64,000 bases of DNA from Halosolutus amylolyticus. GTDB taxonomy: Archaea > Halobacteriota > Halobacteria > Halobacteriales > Natrialbaceae. Shown here piece after piece: positions 17,845 through 26,706 of this stretch; position 1 is the first letter of the stretch; each line of letters opens with the position of its first letter. The notes beneath the pieces are model-generated. The model was not told the DNA's origin. It made no database searches and saw nothing but the letters and a program-made list of their open reading frames with translations. A program made the position numbers and the translations under genes. The stretch is from positions 248,001 to 312,000 of the forward strand of contig NZ_JALIQP010000004.1 in the NCBI RefSeq assembly GCF_023566055.1. Reading direction: 5' to 3'.

Positions 17845-18765
17845 ATGCATCGGCGTGCGTACATTCGATGGATGGCCACGACCAGTGTCGCTGGATTGTC
17901 GGTCGCTGGTTGTCTCGAAAAGGTTGGAGAGTCATCACCAACAGGAGACGGGAACGGCGACGTCGACGAAGACGAGGAACCAGCCGACGACGAAGACGAG
18001 GAACCAGCCGACGACGAAGACGAAGACGGTCACATCCGGACACACGTTCCGTTCGATGACTCCGGTGCGTTCGATGCATTCACCGAGATATACGAGGCCG
18101 ACAGCCTTTCGATCGTTCCGGCGCCCGGCTACGAAGGGGAATCGGACTCGTGCGAGGTGTCCTTTTCGGAAGGGGATCACGGCGCCGGGAGTCTCCACTA
18201 CTTGTTCCGGGACGAGCACGACTTCGAACCCAAATCGATGCACGCGACGTACTGGCTCTACTTCGACGAGTCGTTCCAGCCGTCGTTCAACGGGAAGCTT
18301 CCCGGGTTCGCGGGCACGTACGACAACGCGGGATCGGCTGGTCGACGGTCGAACGGGACGAACGGCTGGTCTGCGCGCGGCTCCTTTTATATCCCTGACA
18401 GCGACGGGAACGTTCCGATCGGGAACTACATCTATCACGCGGATATGAACGGTTCGACCGGCACCCACGCCTACTGGGATACGGCACTGGAACGGGGACA
18501 GTGGTACCGCATCGATCAGTACCTTCAGTTGAATACGCCGGGCGAGCACGACGGTATTCTTCGGGGGTGGATCGATCGGGAGGTTGCCTACGAAAGTGAA
18601 GAGTGGAACTGGCGAGACACCGACGACCTCAGGATTGAAGAGTGGTGGGGTCACTTCTACCATGGCGGCAGCGAACCAGCGCCGCAAGATATGTCACTAT
18701 ATATTGATGATCTGCACCTCGTCGGTGATCAGCCCTCTCACCTGGACGCTCGCTCTCGGCAGTAA
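17845..18765 (+). CDS. Polysaccharide-lyase-like lipoprotein (copy 2)
   Basis: 306 residues. The N-terminus MHRRAYIRW plus a hydrophobic core and lipobox LSVAGC (Cys23) indicates a twin-arginine lipoprotein anchored outside the membrane. An acidic linker follows, containing a 24-bp tandem repeat (17966-17989, 17990-18013; EDEEPADD). The catalytic-type domain is closely related to copy 1: NGKLPGFAGTYDNAGS, GWSARGSFY, YIYHADM, WYRIDQYLQLNTPGEHDGI and HFYHGGSEPAPQDMSLYID. A 28-bp stretch is identical between the two genes, so duplication is fairly recent. The surface location suits trimming or releasing an exopolysaccharide (inference). Confidence 0.75.
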   Translation: MHRRAYIRWMATTSVAGLSVAGCLEKVGESSPTGDGNGDVDEDEEPADDEDEEPADDEDEDGHIRTHVPFDDSGAFDAFTEIYEADSLSIVPAPGYEGESDSCEVSFSEGDHGAGSLHYLFRDEHDFEPKSMHATYWLYFDESFQPSFNGKLPGFAGTYDNAGSAGRRSNGTNGWSARGSFYIPDSDGNVPIGNYIYHADMNGSTGTHAYWDTALERGQWYRIDQYLQLNTPGEHDGILRGWIDREVAYESEEWNWRDTDDLRIEEWWGHFYHGGSEPAPQDMSLYIDDLHLVGDQPSHLDARSRQ

Positions 18766-18820
18766 TCTTCCGGCCCTCCCTGACAAACGAGGAAACGAAC
18801 ACCGCGATCAATCGGTCGCC

Positions 18821-19864
18821 TTACGATTCTCGGAAGTCGTCGAGCGATATTCCCTGATCCTTCTCGATATCGGTACACGCGACAGATCCTACGACGTCGT
18901 CGACATGTTTCGGTTCGAGGCCCCGCTCACGGTGGCCCGATCGGAGAATCGAGATATCCTCGGACGTAATCCACGATCCTTCGGAGATGTCGCGGGCCGC
19001 GTGGATCGTTCGACGCGCGGACTCGTACCAGTCCTCTTCGACCGACTGGACGGTCACCACCCCGGTTCCGAGCGCCGTCTCCGTATCCTGGATCGCGTCG
19101 ATCATCGCGGTCAGCTCGTCCGGTTCGAGCGCGTACGAGTGGTCCAGACCCTCCTGGGAGCTATCGAGCGTGAAGTGCTTTTCGACGACGTCCGCACCGA
19201 GTGCGACTGCCGCCGTCGGTGCTGTCGTCGGATCGAGCGTGTGGTCGGAGAGCCCGACCGGGACGTCGAACTCCTCGGCGAGGCGCCGGACGGCACGAAC
19301 GTTGGCCGATTCGAGCGGTGTCGGATACGAGGACACGCAGTGCAGGAGGACCAGGTCGGACACGCCGCTCCGTTCCATCGTCTCGACCGCCTCGCGGACG
19401 TCCGCGAGGTCGTGCGCCCCGGTCGAGGCGACGATCGGTTTGTCACGTTCCGCCAGCGTCTCGAGAAACGGGTGGTGGCTCAGGACCGACGACGCGACTT
19501 TGTACGCCGGAACGTACGGTTCGAGTTCGTCGACCGATCGTTCGTCGAACGGTGACGACAGAAAATCGACGTTCCGATCCCGACATCGGTCGTGGAGTTC
19601 CGGAATCCATTCGTACGGCATCTCCGCGTCCGCGACGATGTCGTACAGCGCTCGTTCCCCCTTGGGTGTCTCGACAGTTCCGCTGTTCTCGACGTACATC
19701 GACTCGGCACGAAACGTCTGAAACTTGACCGCGTCGGCACCGGCGTCCGCCGCTGCGTCAACCAGTTCCATCGCCGTTTCGAGATCGCCGTTGTGGTTCG
19801 AACCCGCTTCTGCGATGACGTACGTCGGCTCGTCACTGCCGACCGAAAATTCGGCGTTCATCAT
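18821..19864 (-). CDS. NeuB/PseI-like nonulosonic acid synthase
   Basis: 347 residues: condenses a six-carbon amino sugar with phosphoenolpyruvate to form a nine-carbon acid. The TIM barrel shows IAEAGSNHNG (18-26), KFQTF, FLSSPFD, STGA, VGLSDHT and EKHFTLD with His230, then GLDH. The C-terminal SAF (antifreeze-like) domain spans about 284-344 (RRTIHAARDISEGSWITSEDI). It could be NeuB, LegI or PseI; presence of the PseG-like gene favours PseI. The ATG overlaps the stop of the asparagine-synthase-like remnant (ATGA), so both were once one operon. The double Met (MMN) leaves the first residue ambiguous. Confidence 0.93.
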   Translation of the reverse strand: MMNAEFSVGSDEPTYVIAEAGSNHNGDLETAMELVDAAADAGADAVKFQTFRAESMYVENSGTVETPKGERALYDIVADAEMPYEWIPELHDRCRDRNVDFLSSPFDERSVDELEPYVPAYKVASSVLSHHPFLETLAERDKPIVASTGAHDLADVREAVETMERSGVSDLVLLHCVSSYPTPLESANVRAVRRLAEEFDVPVGLSDHTLDPTTAPTAAVALGADVVEKHFTLDSSQEGLDHSYALEPDELTAMIDAIQDTETALGTGVVTVQSVEEDWYESARRTIHAARDISEGSWITSEDISILRSGHRERGLEPKHVDDVVGSVACTDIEKDQGISLDDFRES

Positions 19865-20613
19865 ACCTTGCTGCTCCCACGAACCACAGGAAAGAGTTTG
19901 TCCCCAGCGACGACCGGTATTCTGCGAGACGAAAGCGTTCCAGTAGGCAAAACGGGGCCGACGGTGGACGACGTCACAGGCGAGTCGACGGACTCGGGTG
20001 AGAGTGTCGACGCCAGGGCACAGTACAGGGCCGTGCTATCGACTCCACCTGAATACATGACTGCGACGTTCCGATCCGCGAGCGACTCCGCGGCGGTCTC
20101 GGTCGCGTCACCGAAACTGTTCGGCCGCGATCGATCGGGTCCCAGATATTCCTCCAACCCGTCGATTTCCCCATCTCTAATTTCGAGGTAGCTGGCCGGT
20201 GGTAGCCGTCGGACGTCGTCGAAAATCCCTGACAGTGGGAGCGTAATGAGCAGTTCGTGCTCGTAAATGTGCCGAACGGCACCGTCGTCGATCGAGACGG
20301 TTCGTGGGGAGCGGCCGTCATCGCATCGACGAACGTCGTCGCGACGACGGCTGACTCCCCGCCGAGGGTGATGTACCCGCCCGTGTAGCCGGGAGCGGTG
20401 ATCACTCGGATCCGGTCGTGACGGCTATCGACGAGACAGTAGTTTCCGCAGTCGTACCGGGCTTCGCCGCCCAGAAACTCTTCGAACGGCAGTCGCCGAC
20501 ATCGCCCGATCAACTCGTCCGGTTCGCAGTGGAGGGGAGTCCGGAATATCCCCACGGTATCGCTCGAGCGGTCCCTCGATACGATCTGTAGATCTTCAAC
20601 CTGTTTGACTATG
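19861..20613 (-). pseudogene. Frameshifted, truncated asparagine-synthase-like gene
   Basis: Two frames together spell the start of an asparagine-synthase-related protein. Frame A (20613 to about 20300) gives PFEEFLGGEARYDCGNYCL and an APGYTGG region, typical of the N-terminal domain. Near 20295 (CCCCACGAACC) the reading must shift by one base to continue as TVSIDDGAVRHIYEH and LPPASYLEIRDGEIDG. Frame B ends soon after the ATP loop VAVMYSGGVDSTALYCAL, leaving only a short tail and no synthetase domain. The remnant's stop still overlaps the neuB start by four bases. The original activity, perhaps amidation of a sugar acid, is inference. Confidence 0.75.
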
Positions 20614-20995
20614 ACACCCCTCGTATACCGAGCAGCAGTACGAAACCGAGTTCGATAATACCATTATTTCTCGTATACCGGTGGATACGGTCGAGGCGTA
20701 TGTGCCAGTGTCGGCGCGTCGCGAGAGCGGTTCTACCCGGACATCGGACGTCTGTTCCGGCAGACGCCGGCGATCGCGACCGCCCTTCCGGTAACTGGCA
20801 CGGCGTCTCGGCAAGAGCGATCAGCCATTGACCGTATCGATTCTCTGTCGACCCTATCTCTCAGCTCGTCGTTGCAGTCCTGCCGGGGATGGAACGCCGA
20901 GATCGATGGTCTTTGCGAGTGAAGGTTTTATGTATGTGTTGCTGGTACGTCGCTCGGACCGAATTCGAACGACCTTCTATACGATAGCCTCTGAT

Positions 20996-21631
20996 ATGAC
21001 AAGCGAAAATTCCCGAAAGTGGGCCGGCGAAGCGGGGCTAAAGTACACGGATCGAAATCCACACACCGTCGACGGTCTCGAAGAATTGCGCGAAGAACAG
21101 TACGGTGTCACTCAAACGGAACTGTACGAGGAGATCCTCGACGACGTCGACCGTGACAACAAGATACTGGAAGTCGGGTCAAACGTCGGGGTTCAGCTCC
21201 GGTGCCTTCGGAACCTCGGATTCGAGAACCTGTACGGGCTCGACATTCAATCGCTCGCCATCGAGAAGTCGCGGGAGTACGCGCCGTCGATTCCCGCCGT
21301 CGTTGGCGACGCGAGCCGGCTTCCCTTCAAAGACGAGACGTTCGATCTCGTTTTTACAAACGGCTGTCTCGTTACGATACCACCCGAGTTGATCGATACC
21401 GTTCAGGCAGAGATTACCCGCTGTTCGAAACGATACGTGTTTGGACAGGAGTTTCACGCGGACGAGTACGTCGCTATCGAGAGCGATCACGACGACCAAC
21501 TGTACTGGAAGACCGATTTTTGTGATCGATATCTCGAAAATAACGATCTGGAACTGATCGAGTCGTCGTTCCTTTCGTATGTAGAAACGGACAACGTCGA
21601 TCGGATGTTTCTTCTCGAGAAATCCGGATGA
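20996..21631 (+). CDS. Pseudaminic acid biosynthesis-associated methylase (copy 2)
   Basis: A 211-residue SAM-dependent methyltransferase paralogous to the one at 11891. KWAGEAGLKYTDRNPHTVDG matches the family N-terminus, ILEVGSNVGVQL is the SAM loop, and FDLVFTNGCLVTIPP plus FHADEYVAIESDHDDQLYWKTDFC are shared. Identity to copy 1 looks moderate, so this is not a fresh duplicate and the two may modify different positions. The ATG at 20996 precedes the conserved motif by the family distance. TTTTATGTATG near 20925 may belong to its promoter. Confidence 0.85.
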   Translation: MTSENSRKWAGEAGLKYTDRNPHTVDGLEELREEQYGVTQTELYEEILDDVDRDNKILEVGSNVGVQLRCLRNLGFENLYGLDIQSLAIEKSREYAPSIPAVVGDASRLPFKDETFDLVFTNGCLVTIPPELIDTVQAEITRCSKRYVFGQEFHADEYVAIESDHDDQLYWKTDFCDRYLENNDLELIESSFLSYVETDNVDRMFLLEKSG

Positions 21632-21903
21632 TCCGAGGAGAGCAATCACGGAATCGCCATGGTTCGAACGTTCGGAGAGGAATGAATAGTTCGTCTCCGG
21701 CAGTTCATACGCCGACGGTTACTGGGCCGTAACACTCCGTTATGCGCCGTGCTATGCGTCTCCAAGACCGTGAAATGCGTTCCCACTCGTTCGACGGCTC
21801 CGACGTGCTCACGGGTTCAGCAGGTGTGAGTAGTGGGTGAACTCTAGTTGAAACAATGAACAAAGTCACATACGATGTCAGTGAAATCGCTCCCAGTTCA
21901 GGG

Positions 21904-22542
21904 ATGAAAGTCATTTACTGTGCGGGCGAGCAAGCCCGTGTCGTTCTCGACATTCTCGACCGATCCGGGAACGAAGAGGAGGTTGTGTTGGTCGACGACG
22001 ACGCCGATCGCCACGGAAATCACTTTCACGGAAGCGAAATCATCGGTGGAACGAACGCGCTGGAGCGACTCGATCCGGAGCGTACTCGAGGTCACGTAGC
22101 GCTCGGAGGTAATCCTCGAGTGCGACTCGACCTCCTCTCACAGCTACGGGAGCGTGGGTTCGATCCGTTCTCGGCCATCGATACGGACATCACGGTCGCA
22201 TCCACAGCACAACTGGGCAAGGGAATCACGATCAACGCCCGATCGTACGTCGGTCCCGACGCGCGTATCGAAGACGGCGCGTTGATCGACAGCGCGGTCA
22301 ACGTCTCACACGACGTTCACCTCGAGGCCGGAGCGACGGTAACGCCGAACGCGACGCTTGCGGGCGCGGTTCGCGTCGAGAAAGGGGCTTATATCGGGGC
22401 CGGGGCGACCGTCCTGGATCACGTCACGATCGGCGAGGACGCGGTCGTGGGGGCGGGAGCCGTCGTCACCGAAGACGTCCCGGCCGACGAGACGGTCGTC
22501 GGCGTCCCGGCGGAACCGATCGGTGGTGAAACCGATGGGTGA
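21904..22542 (+). CDS. NeuD/PglD-like sugar O/N-acyltransferase
   Basis: 212 residues. The N-terminal part is a PglD-like nucleotide-sugar-binding fold (MKVIYCAGEQARVVLDIL), and the C-terminal half is a left-handed beta-helix of hexapeptide repeats (INARSYVGPDARIEDGALI, VEKGAYIGAGATVLDHVTIGEDAVVGAGAVV). The catalytic His lies in NVSHDVH. Homologues acetylate the C4 amino group in bacillosamine or legionaminic pathways, or O-acetylate sialic acid. Because no PseH is seen, this enzyme may supply the N-acetylation here (inference). I start at MKVIYC; an in-frame ATG at 21856 would add 16 residues. It overlaps the next gene by eight bases. Confidence 0.85.
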   Translation: MKVIYCAGEQARVVLDILDRSGNEEEVVLVDDDADRHGNHFHGSEIIGGTNALERLDPERTRGHVALGGNPRVRLDLLSQLRERGFDPFSAIDTDITVASTAQLGKGITINARSYVGPDARIEDGALIDSAVNVSHDVHLEAGATVTPNATLAGAVRVEKGAYIGAGATVLDHVTIGEDAVVGAGAVVTEDVPADETVVGVPAEPIGGETDG

Positions 22543-23260
22543 GGGCGTTCTCGGGGTGATCCCCGCGCGCGGCGGTTCGAAACGGGTGCCGCGAAAGAAC
22601 GTCCGCGAGATCGGGGGCATCCCGCTCGTTGGACACGCGGTCGAACAGGCGACCGAAGCAGCGTTGCTCGAGGAAGTCGTCGTCTCGACGGACGACGAAG
22701 AAATTGCCGCAGCGGCCCGCAAACACGGCGGACGGGTGCCGTTTCCCCGTCCGGAGCGGCTCGCTACCGACGGCGCCACGAGCGCCGCCGTCCTCGACCA
22801 CGCGCTGGAGTGGCACGCCGATCGCGGAGACGAATTCGACGCCGTCGCGATGATACAGCCGACGACGCCCTTGCGGCGGGCCTCGGATATAGACGAAACG
22901 ATCGATCGGTGGCGATCGACCGACGCGACCGCCGGGATCAGCGTGTCCGAATATCGGGCCCCGCCACAGTGGGCGGTAACCATGGACGAGACGGGGACCC
23001 TTCGACCGTACTTCGAGGAAGACGCACTCTGGACCGACGACGACGTCCCGCGAAGCCAGGATCTGTCCCGTCTCTTGCACCCGAACGGGGCCGTGTTCGT
23101 CGCAGACGTGCCCGCGTTTCGAGCGTTCGACGGGTTCTATACGGATCGGACGGTCGGGTACGAGATGCCCATCTCCCGATCGATCGACGTCGACTCTCCG
23201 GCGGACCTGGAACTCGCTCGAACGCTGTACGCCACCCACGATGACCCCAACGAAGAGTGA
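22535..23260 (+). CDS. CMP-nonulosonic acid cytidylyltransferase (PseF/NeuA-like)
   Basis: 241 residues that activate the finished nonulosonic acid with CTP. GVIPARGGSKRVPRKN is the CTP-binding signature of the NeuA/PseF family; VVVSTDDEEIA, MIQPTTPLRRASDI and the closing IDVDSPADLELA are also diagnostic. The gene overlaps the NeuD-like stop by eight bases, so the two are coupled. Whether the sugar is pseudaminic, legionaminic or neuraminic acid cannot be read from this protein alone. Confidence 0.92.
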   Translation: MGEGVLGVIPARGGSKRVPRKNVREIGGIPLVGHAVEQATEAALLEEVVVSTDDEEIAAAARKHGGRVPFPRPERLATDGATSAAVLDHALEWHADRGDEFDAVAMIQPTTPLRRASDIDETIDRWRSTDATAGISVSEYRAPPQWAVTMDETGTLRPYFEEDALWTDDDVPRSQDLSRLLHPNGAVFVADVPAFRAFDGFYTDRTVGYEMPISRSIDVDSPADLELARTLYATHDDPNEE

Positions 23261-23510
23261 GCGAACAGTTCGAACGGCCTGTGATCATCGCTCCGGTCTG
23301 GGTACGTAGCTTTCCTCGGACGCGCACGGAGCGTCATCGGGTTTCCCGTCGTTCGTGATGCGGGAGCGACCCGATCGTGTGGGGTCGCCGTAGTGTGTGA
23401 TTTTCAACGCCGCTGTTCACCCGTTGCGTCGACTGTCCGGAGGGTAACTGTCCAATGTGTGTCGTGATGGTGTTTACGTTTGAAGTGATCGACCGGTATA
23501 CGTGGGACAG

Positions 23511-25295
23511 ATGACGGAACGGAATTGGCGCGAAAAGGCGCGTGCATTGCTACGTGTCGCTGCGTTCAAGCCGGTTTTGACGGCGTTTATTATCGTGTTC
23601 AGTTGTTTTGCCGCCTTGCTCGAGGGGATCGGATTGAGCTTTCTCGTTCCGATTATCAGGCTCGCACAGTCCCCCGACGCTGCCGCTAATACGGACGATA
23701 GCTTCGTTCAGGCGTTCGTGGTGATCTACGAGACGCTGGGCATTCCGTTCACGCTCGAGTTCGTCGTTCTCGGGGTCGCGCTCGTGATGACTGTCCGATA
23801 CACGTCGTCCTTTATTGTCTCGTGGTTACGCGTCGTCCTCCAGACGCTCTACGTTCGGGAACTCCAGACGGACGCGTTCGAAAACGCGCTGGACGCGCGG
23901 GTCGGCTACTTCGACAACGAAGGGTCCGACGACATTCTCAACGCGATCGTGACGCAGGCGGAGTACGCCGGGCGCGTCATCAAGTACTTCGTCGAGATCT
24001 TCCAGAACCTCCTGCTCTCGCTGATGTACCTCACGATCGCGTTCGTTCTGGCACCCGGGCTGACGGTCTTCACCGTCGTGATCCTCGGCGGATTGACGGT
24101 CTTCATTCGACGCGTGCTGGAACCTGGCTACGTCGTCGGCGATCGGGTTGCGACGGCAAACGAAAACATCCAGGAAGCCGTCCAGGCAGGGACGCAGGGG
24201 ATCAGGGACGTCAAACTGTACACGATGAGCGACGAGGTCTACGAGAACTTCTCGAATGCGATCGAGAAGTTCACCGACGCGAATATCAAGCTGGGACGAA
24301 ACGAAGCCGCGATCGAGAACTTCTACAACCTCTCGGCAGCGGTCATGGTGTTCGTACTGATCTACCTCGCGCTGCGCTTCGCGAACCTATCGCTCGCCGT
24401 CGTCGGTGTCTTCCTCTTCGCGATGTTCCAGCTCGCCCCGAAAGTGAGCATACTCAACAACAAACTGTACAGCATCGAGGGGCTCCTCCCGCATCTCGTT
24501 CGCACCCAGGAGTTCACCGCGGAGTTAAATCGGAACACGGAAACGGACACCGGTGGTGAAAAGCCTCCGTCGGACGTCGAGACGGTGACGTTCGACGACG
24601 TATCGTTCTCCTACGACGGTGGCGAACGGGTCCTCAAGGACGTATCGTTCACTGCCGAACGAAGCGAATTCGTCGCGTTCGTCGGTCAGTCGGGTGCCGG
24701 CAAGTCGACGATCGTCAAACTGCTGGCCAGGCTATACGAGATCGACGAGGGACGGATCCTGGCGAACGGGACGCCGATCGATCGGTTCGAACTCCGCCAG
24801 TGGCGCAAGCAACTCGCAGTCGTCAGACAGGATCCGTTCATCTTCAACGAAACGCTCCGACGAAACGTCACCATCGGAAAGCGCGACGCGACCGACACTG
24901 AGATCCGACGGGCGTGCAAGATCGCGCAAGTCGATCAGTTCCTCGACGAACTCCCGAACGGTCTCGAGACGAAACTCGGTGACGATGGGGTTCGACTGTC
25001 CGGCGGACAGCGACAGCGCGTTTCACTCGCGCGGGCACTGCTGAGAGACGCCGATATACTCGTCCTCGACGAGGCGACGAGCGACCTCGATACGAACATC
25101 GAGCAGGACGTCCAGCAAGCGATGGAATCGCTGGATCGGGACTACGTCGTACTCGCTATCGCACACCGCCTCTCGACGGTAGTGAATGCGGATCGCATTT
25201 ACACGCTGGAAGAAGGGCGGATCACCGAACAAGGAACTCACGAAGAGTTAATATCCAACGATGGAAAGTACCACGAACTGTACTCGGTGCAATAA
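23511..25295 (+). CDS. ABC exporter, possible glycolipid flippase
   Basis: 594 residues: an N-terminal membrane domain of about six segments fused to an ATPase. Walker A GQSGAGKST lies near residue 391, signature LSGGQRQR near 496, Walker B ILVLDEATSDLD near 516-527, and the H-loop AHRLS follows. The fused half-transporter layout matches MsbA and PglK, which flip lipid-linked sugars. Its position just after the CMP-sugar gene and before the uronate and glycosyltransferase genes suggests export of a lipid-linked glycan (inference). A GTG at 23502 is an alternative start. GTTTACGTTTG near 23472 may be the promoter. Confidence 0.88.
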   Translation: MTERNWREKARALLRVAAFKPVLTAFIIVFSCFAALLEGIGLSFLVPIIRLAQSPDAAANTDDSFVQAFVVIYETLGIPFTLEFVVLGVALVMTVRYTSSFIVSWLRVVLQTLYVRELQTDAFENALDARVGYFDNEGSDDILNAIVTQAEYAGRVIKYFVEIFQNLLLSLMYLTIAFVLAPGLTVFTVVILGGLTVFIRRVLEPGYVVGDRVATANENIQEAVQAGTQGIRDVKLYTMSDEVYENFSNAIEKFTDANIKLGRNEAAIENFYNLSAAVMVFVLIYLALRFANLSLAVVGVFLFAMFQLAPKVSILNNKLYSIEGLLPHLVRTQEFTAELNRNTETDTGGEKPPSDVETVTFDDVSFSYDGGERVLKDVSFTAERSEFVAFVGQSGAGKSTIVKLLARLYEIDEGRILANGTPIDRFELRQWRKQLAVVRQDPFIFNETLRRNVTIGKRDATDTEIRRACKIAQVDQFLDELPNGLETKLGDDGVRLSGGQRQRVSLARALLRDADILVLDEATSDLDTNIEQDVQQAMESLDRDYVVLAIAHRLSTVVNADRIYTLEEGRITEQGTHEELISNDGKYHELYSVQ

Positions 25296-25429
25296 CGCGA
25301 GGGTGCCAGCGGTCGCTTATCACGAATCGGAGAGATGTGCCGTACACCAGTTCGCCGTGTCCGACGAAATCGGTACTGACTCCGTCAGCGCTCTTGCGAG
25401 TATCCGTCGGCCACTGCTGCTGAATACGT

Positions 25430-26299
25430 ATGGTAAATAACATTCTGAAACTCCGTCGATTGGTAGAAATCGCCCGGTCGGAGGGTCTGCATCGGGCACT
25501 CGATGCCTGTGTTCGCCACGGACACAGACTTGCTACCCAACAGTTGATTCGATTGTCTAGGCGGTGTCTCTCCGACTGGAAATACGTTCGATACAAACTC
25601 TGGAAGACGAAAGCTTTCGGCCGATACCAGGCAGTGGCAGATCCGCTGAAGACCATCTGGGTCTCGCCGGACGACATCGAACTGCGAATGCCCGCTCTAT
25701 CAGCGGAATACCGCTGGACTGGAACCGCGAAGGTCAAGTCCGGTAACTGGGACTTGCGTGCCGAACAATTCGACGAACTGACTATTCATCAGTGTTTCCA
25801 GATGCGATTCGTCGACGGAGTCGAGTGGGAAGAGATACCGTATATACGGGAGTGCGCCTACGGAAACCAGTGGTGGCGTGGCGCCACGACCCCCGAAGCG
25901 GTGTTCGCCCGCTGTGAACGGATGGATCAATTGTACGAGGCGATTCGACGAAAGGGGATCATCCCTGCGAACGAACGAATAGAGACGGACCTCGACGTCG
26001 CAGTTGCACGCGATGATCCGCTGGACCCGTTCCTTGACGACATCACGGTCAACATCGGACGAAACGGAGAGTTGATTTTCGTGGATGGGAAACACAGACT
26101 GTCTATCGCGAAAATTCAGGGGCTCGAGTCGATCCCCGCCCGCCCGCTGGTTCGCCACAGTCACTGGCAGGGGTACCGCGAAGAGATCCGGAACGCCGAC
26201 TCGGTCACGGAACTCTCCCCGGAGGCGCGCCAACACGTTCAACATCCTGATATGAGAGATGTCGCCGCAACGCTCGACGCACCTCAACAAGACCGCTAA
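25430..26299 (+). CDS. ParB/sulfiredoxin-fold domain protein of glycan loci
   Basis: 289 residues, unusually basic at the N-terminus for this genome. The C-terminal third has ITVNIGRNGELIFVDGKHR and LSIAKIQGLESIPARPLVRH, which matches the ParB N-terminal nucleotide-binding fold (DGxHR box). The middle region is Trp-rich (WEEIPYIRECAYGNQWW). Such proteins recur in haloarchaeal polysaccharide islands with no proven function; the fold can hydrolyse CTP or act as a kinase. It follows the ABC exporter after 134 bases. It could be a regulator, a kinase or a structural partner. Confidence 0.7.
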   Translation: MVNNILKLRRLVEIARSEGLHRALDACVRHGHRLATQQLIRLSRRCLSDWKYVRYKLWKTKAFGRYQAVADPLKTIWVSPDDIELRMPALSAEYRWTGTAKVKSGNWDLRAEQFDELTIHQCFQMRFVDGVEWEEIPYIRECAYGNQWWRGATTPEAVFARCERMDQLYEAIRRKGIIPANERIETDLDVAVARDDPLDPFLDDITVNIGRNGELIFVDGKHRLSIAKIQGLESIPARPLVRHSHWQGYREEIRNADSVTELSPEARQHVQHPDMRDVAATLDAPQQDR

Positions 26300-26706
26300 C
26301 CGTTTCTGGACCGGAAATAGTACAGTAAGATGGGAAGTGGGACGCACGAACGGACCGGATCGACGATCGGAAGAGAGTCGATTTCCTCGAACCCGCACCC
26401 GTTCAAACGATCGGATCGTAACATTTCCCAGTGATTCGTCCCGGTGAGGGTCTTCGGCCGATACGATCTGACGACATGTTTTACTTGTAAATATCACGTT
26501 CTCCGTCTCATTCGTTCACACCGTCGTTCGGTAAAATCGCACAGTTCAATGGATCTATAGCAGGGTTTATGCTAGTCTGGACTGTCGAAATATCACCGTG
26601 TTCAGTGGTCATGAGACTTGCATAGAGTCTCCCGTAGCTGGGCTGACAATACCGGTGATCGTGACAGCGGCCACTAGCTATCCACTCGGCTATAGGGGGA
26701 CCATCG
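26300..26706. other. Intergenic gap
   Basis: About 407 bases. It is relatively AT-rich (for example TTTTACTTGTAAATATCACG near 26470) and probably contains the promoter of the wecB operon. No coding frame or clear repeat is seen. Confidence 0.35.

Noticed and set aside
17966-18013. 24-bp tandem repeat as a mobile or regulatory element
   Set aside because: It is in frame inside the lipoprotein gene and simply encodes the acidic linker, a common slippage product.
22535-23260. Assigning the cytidylyltransferase specifically to sialic acid (NeuA)
   Set aside because: The motifs are shared by NeuA, PseF and LegF; context favours a pseudaminic-type sugar, so a single name would overstate it.
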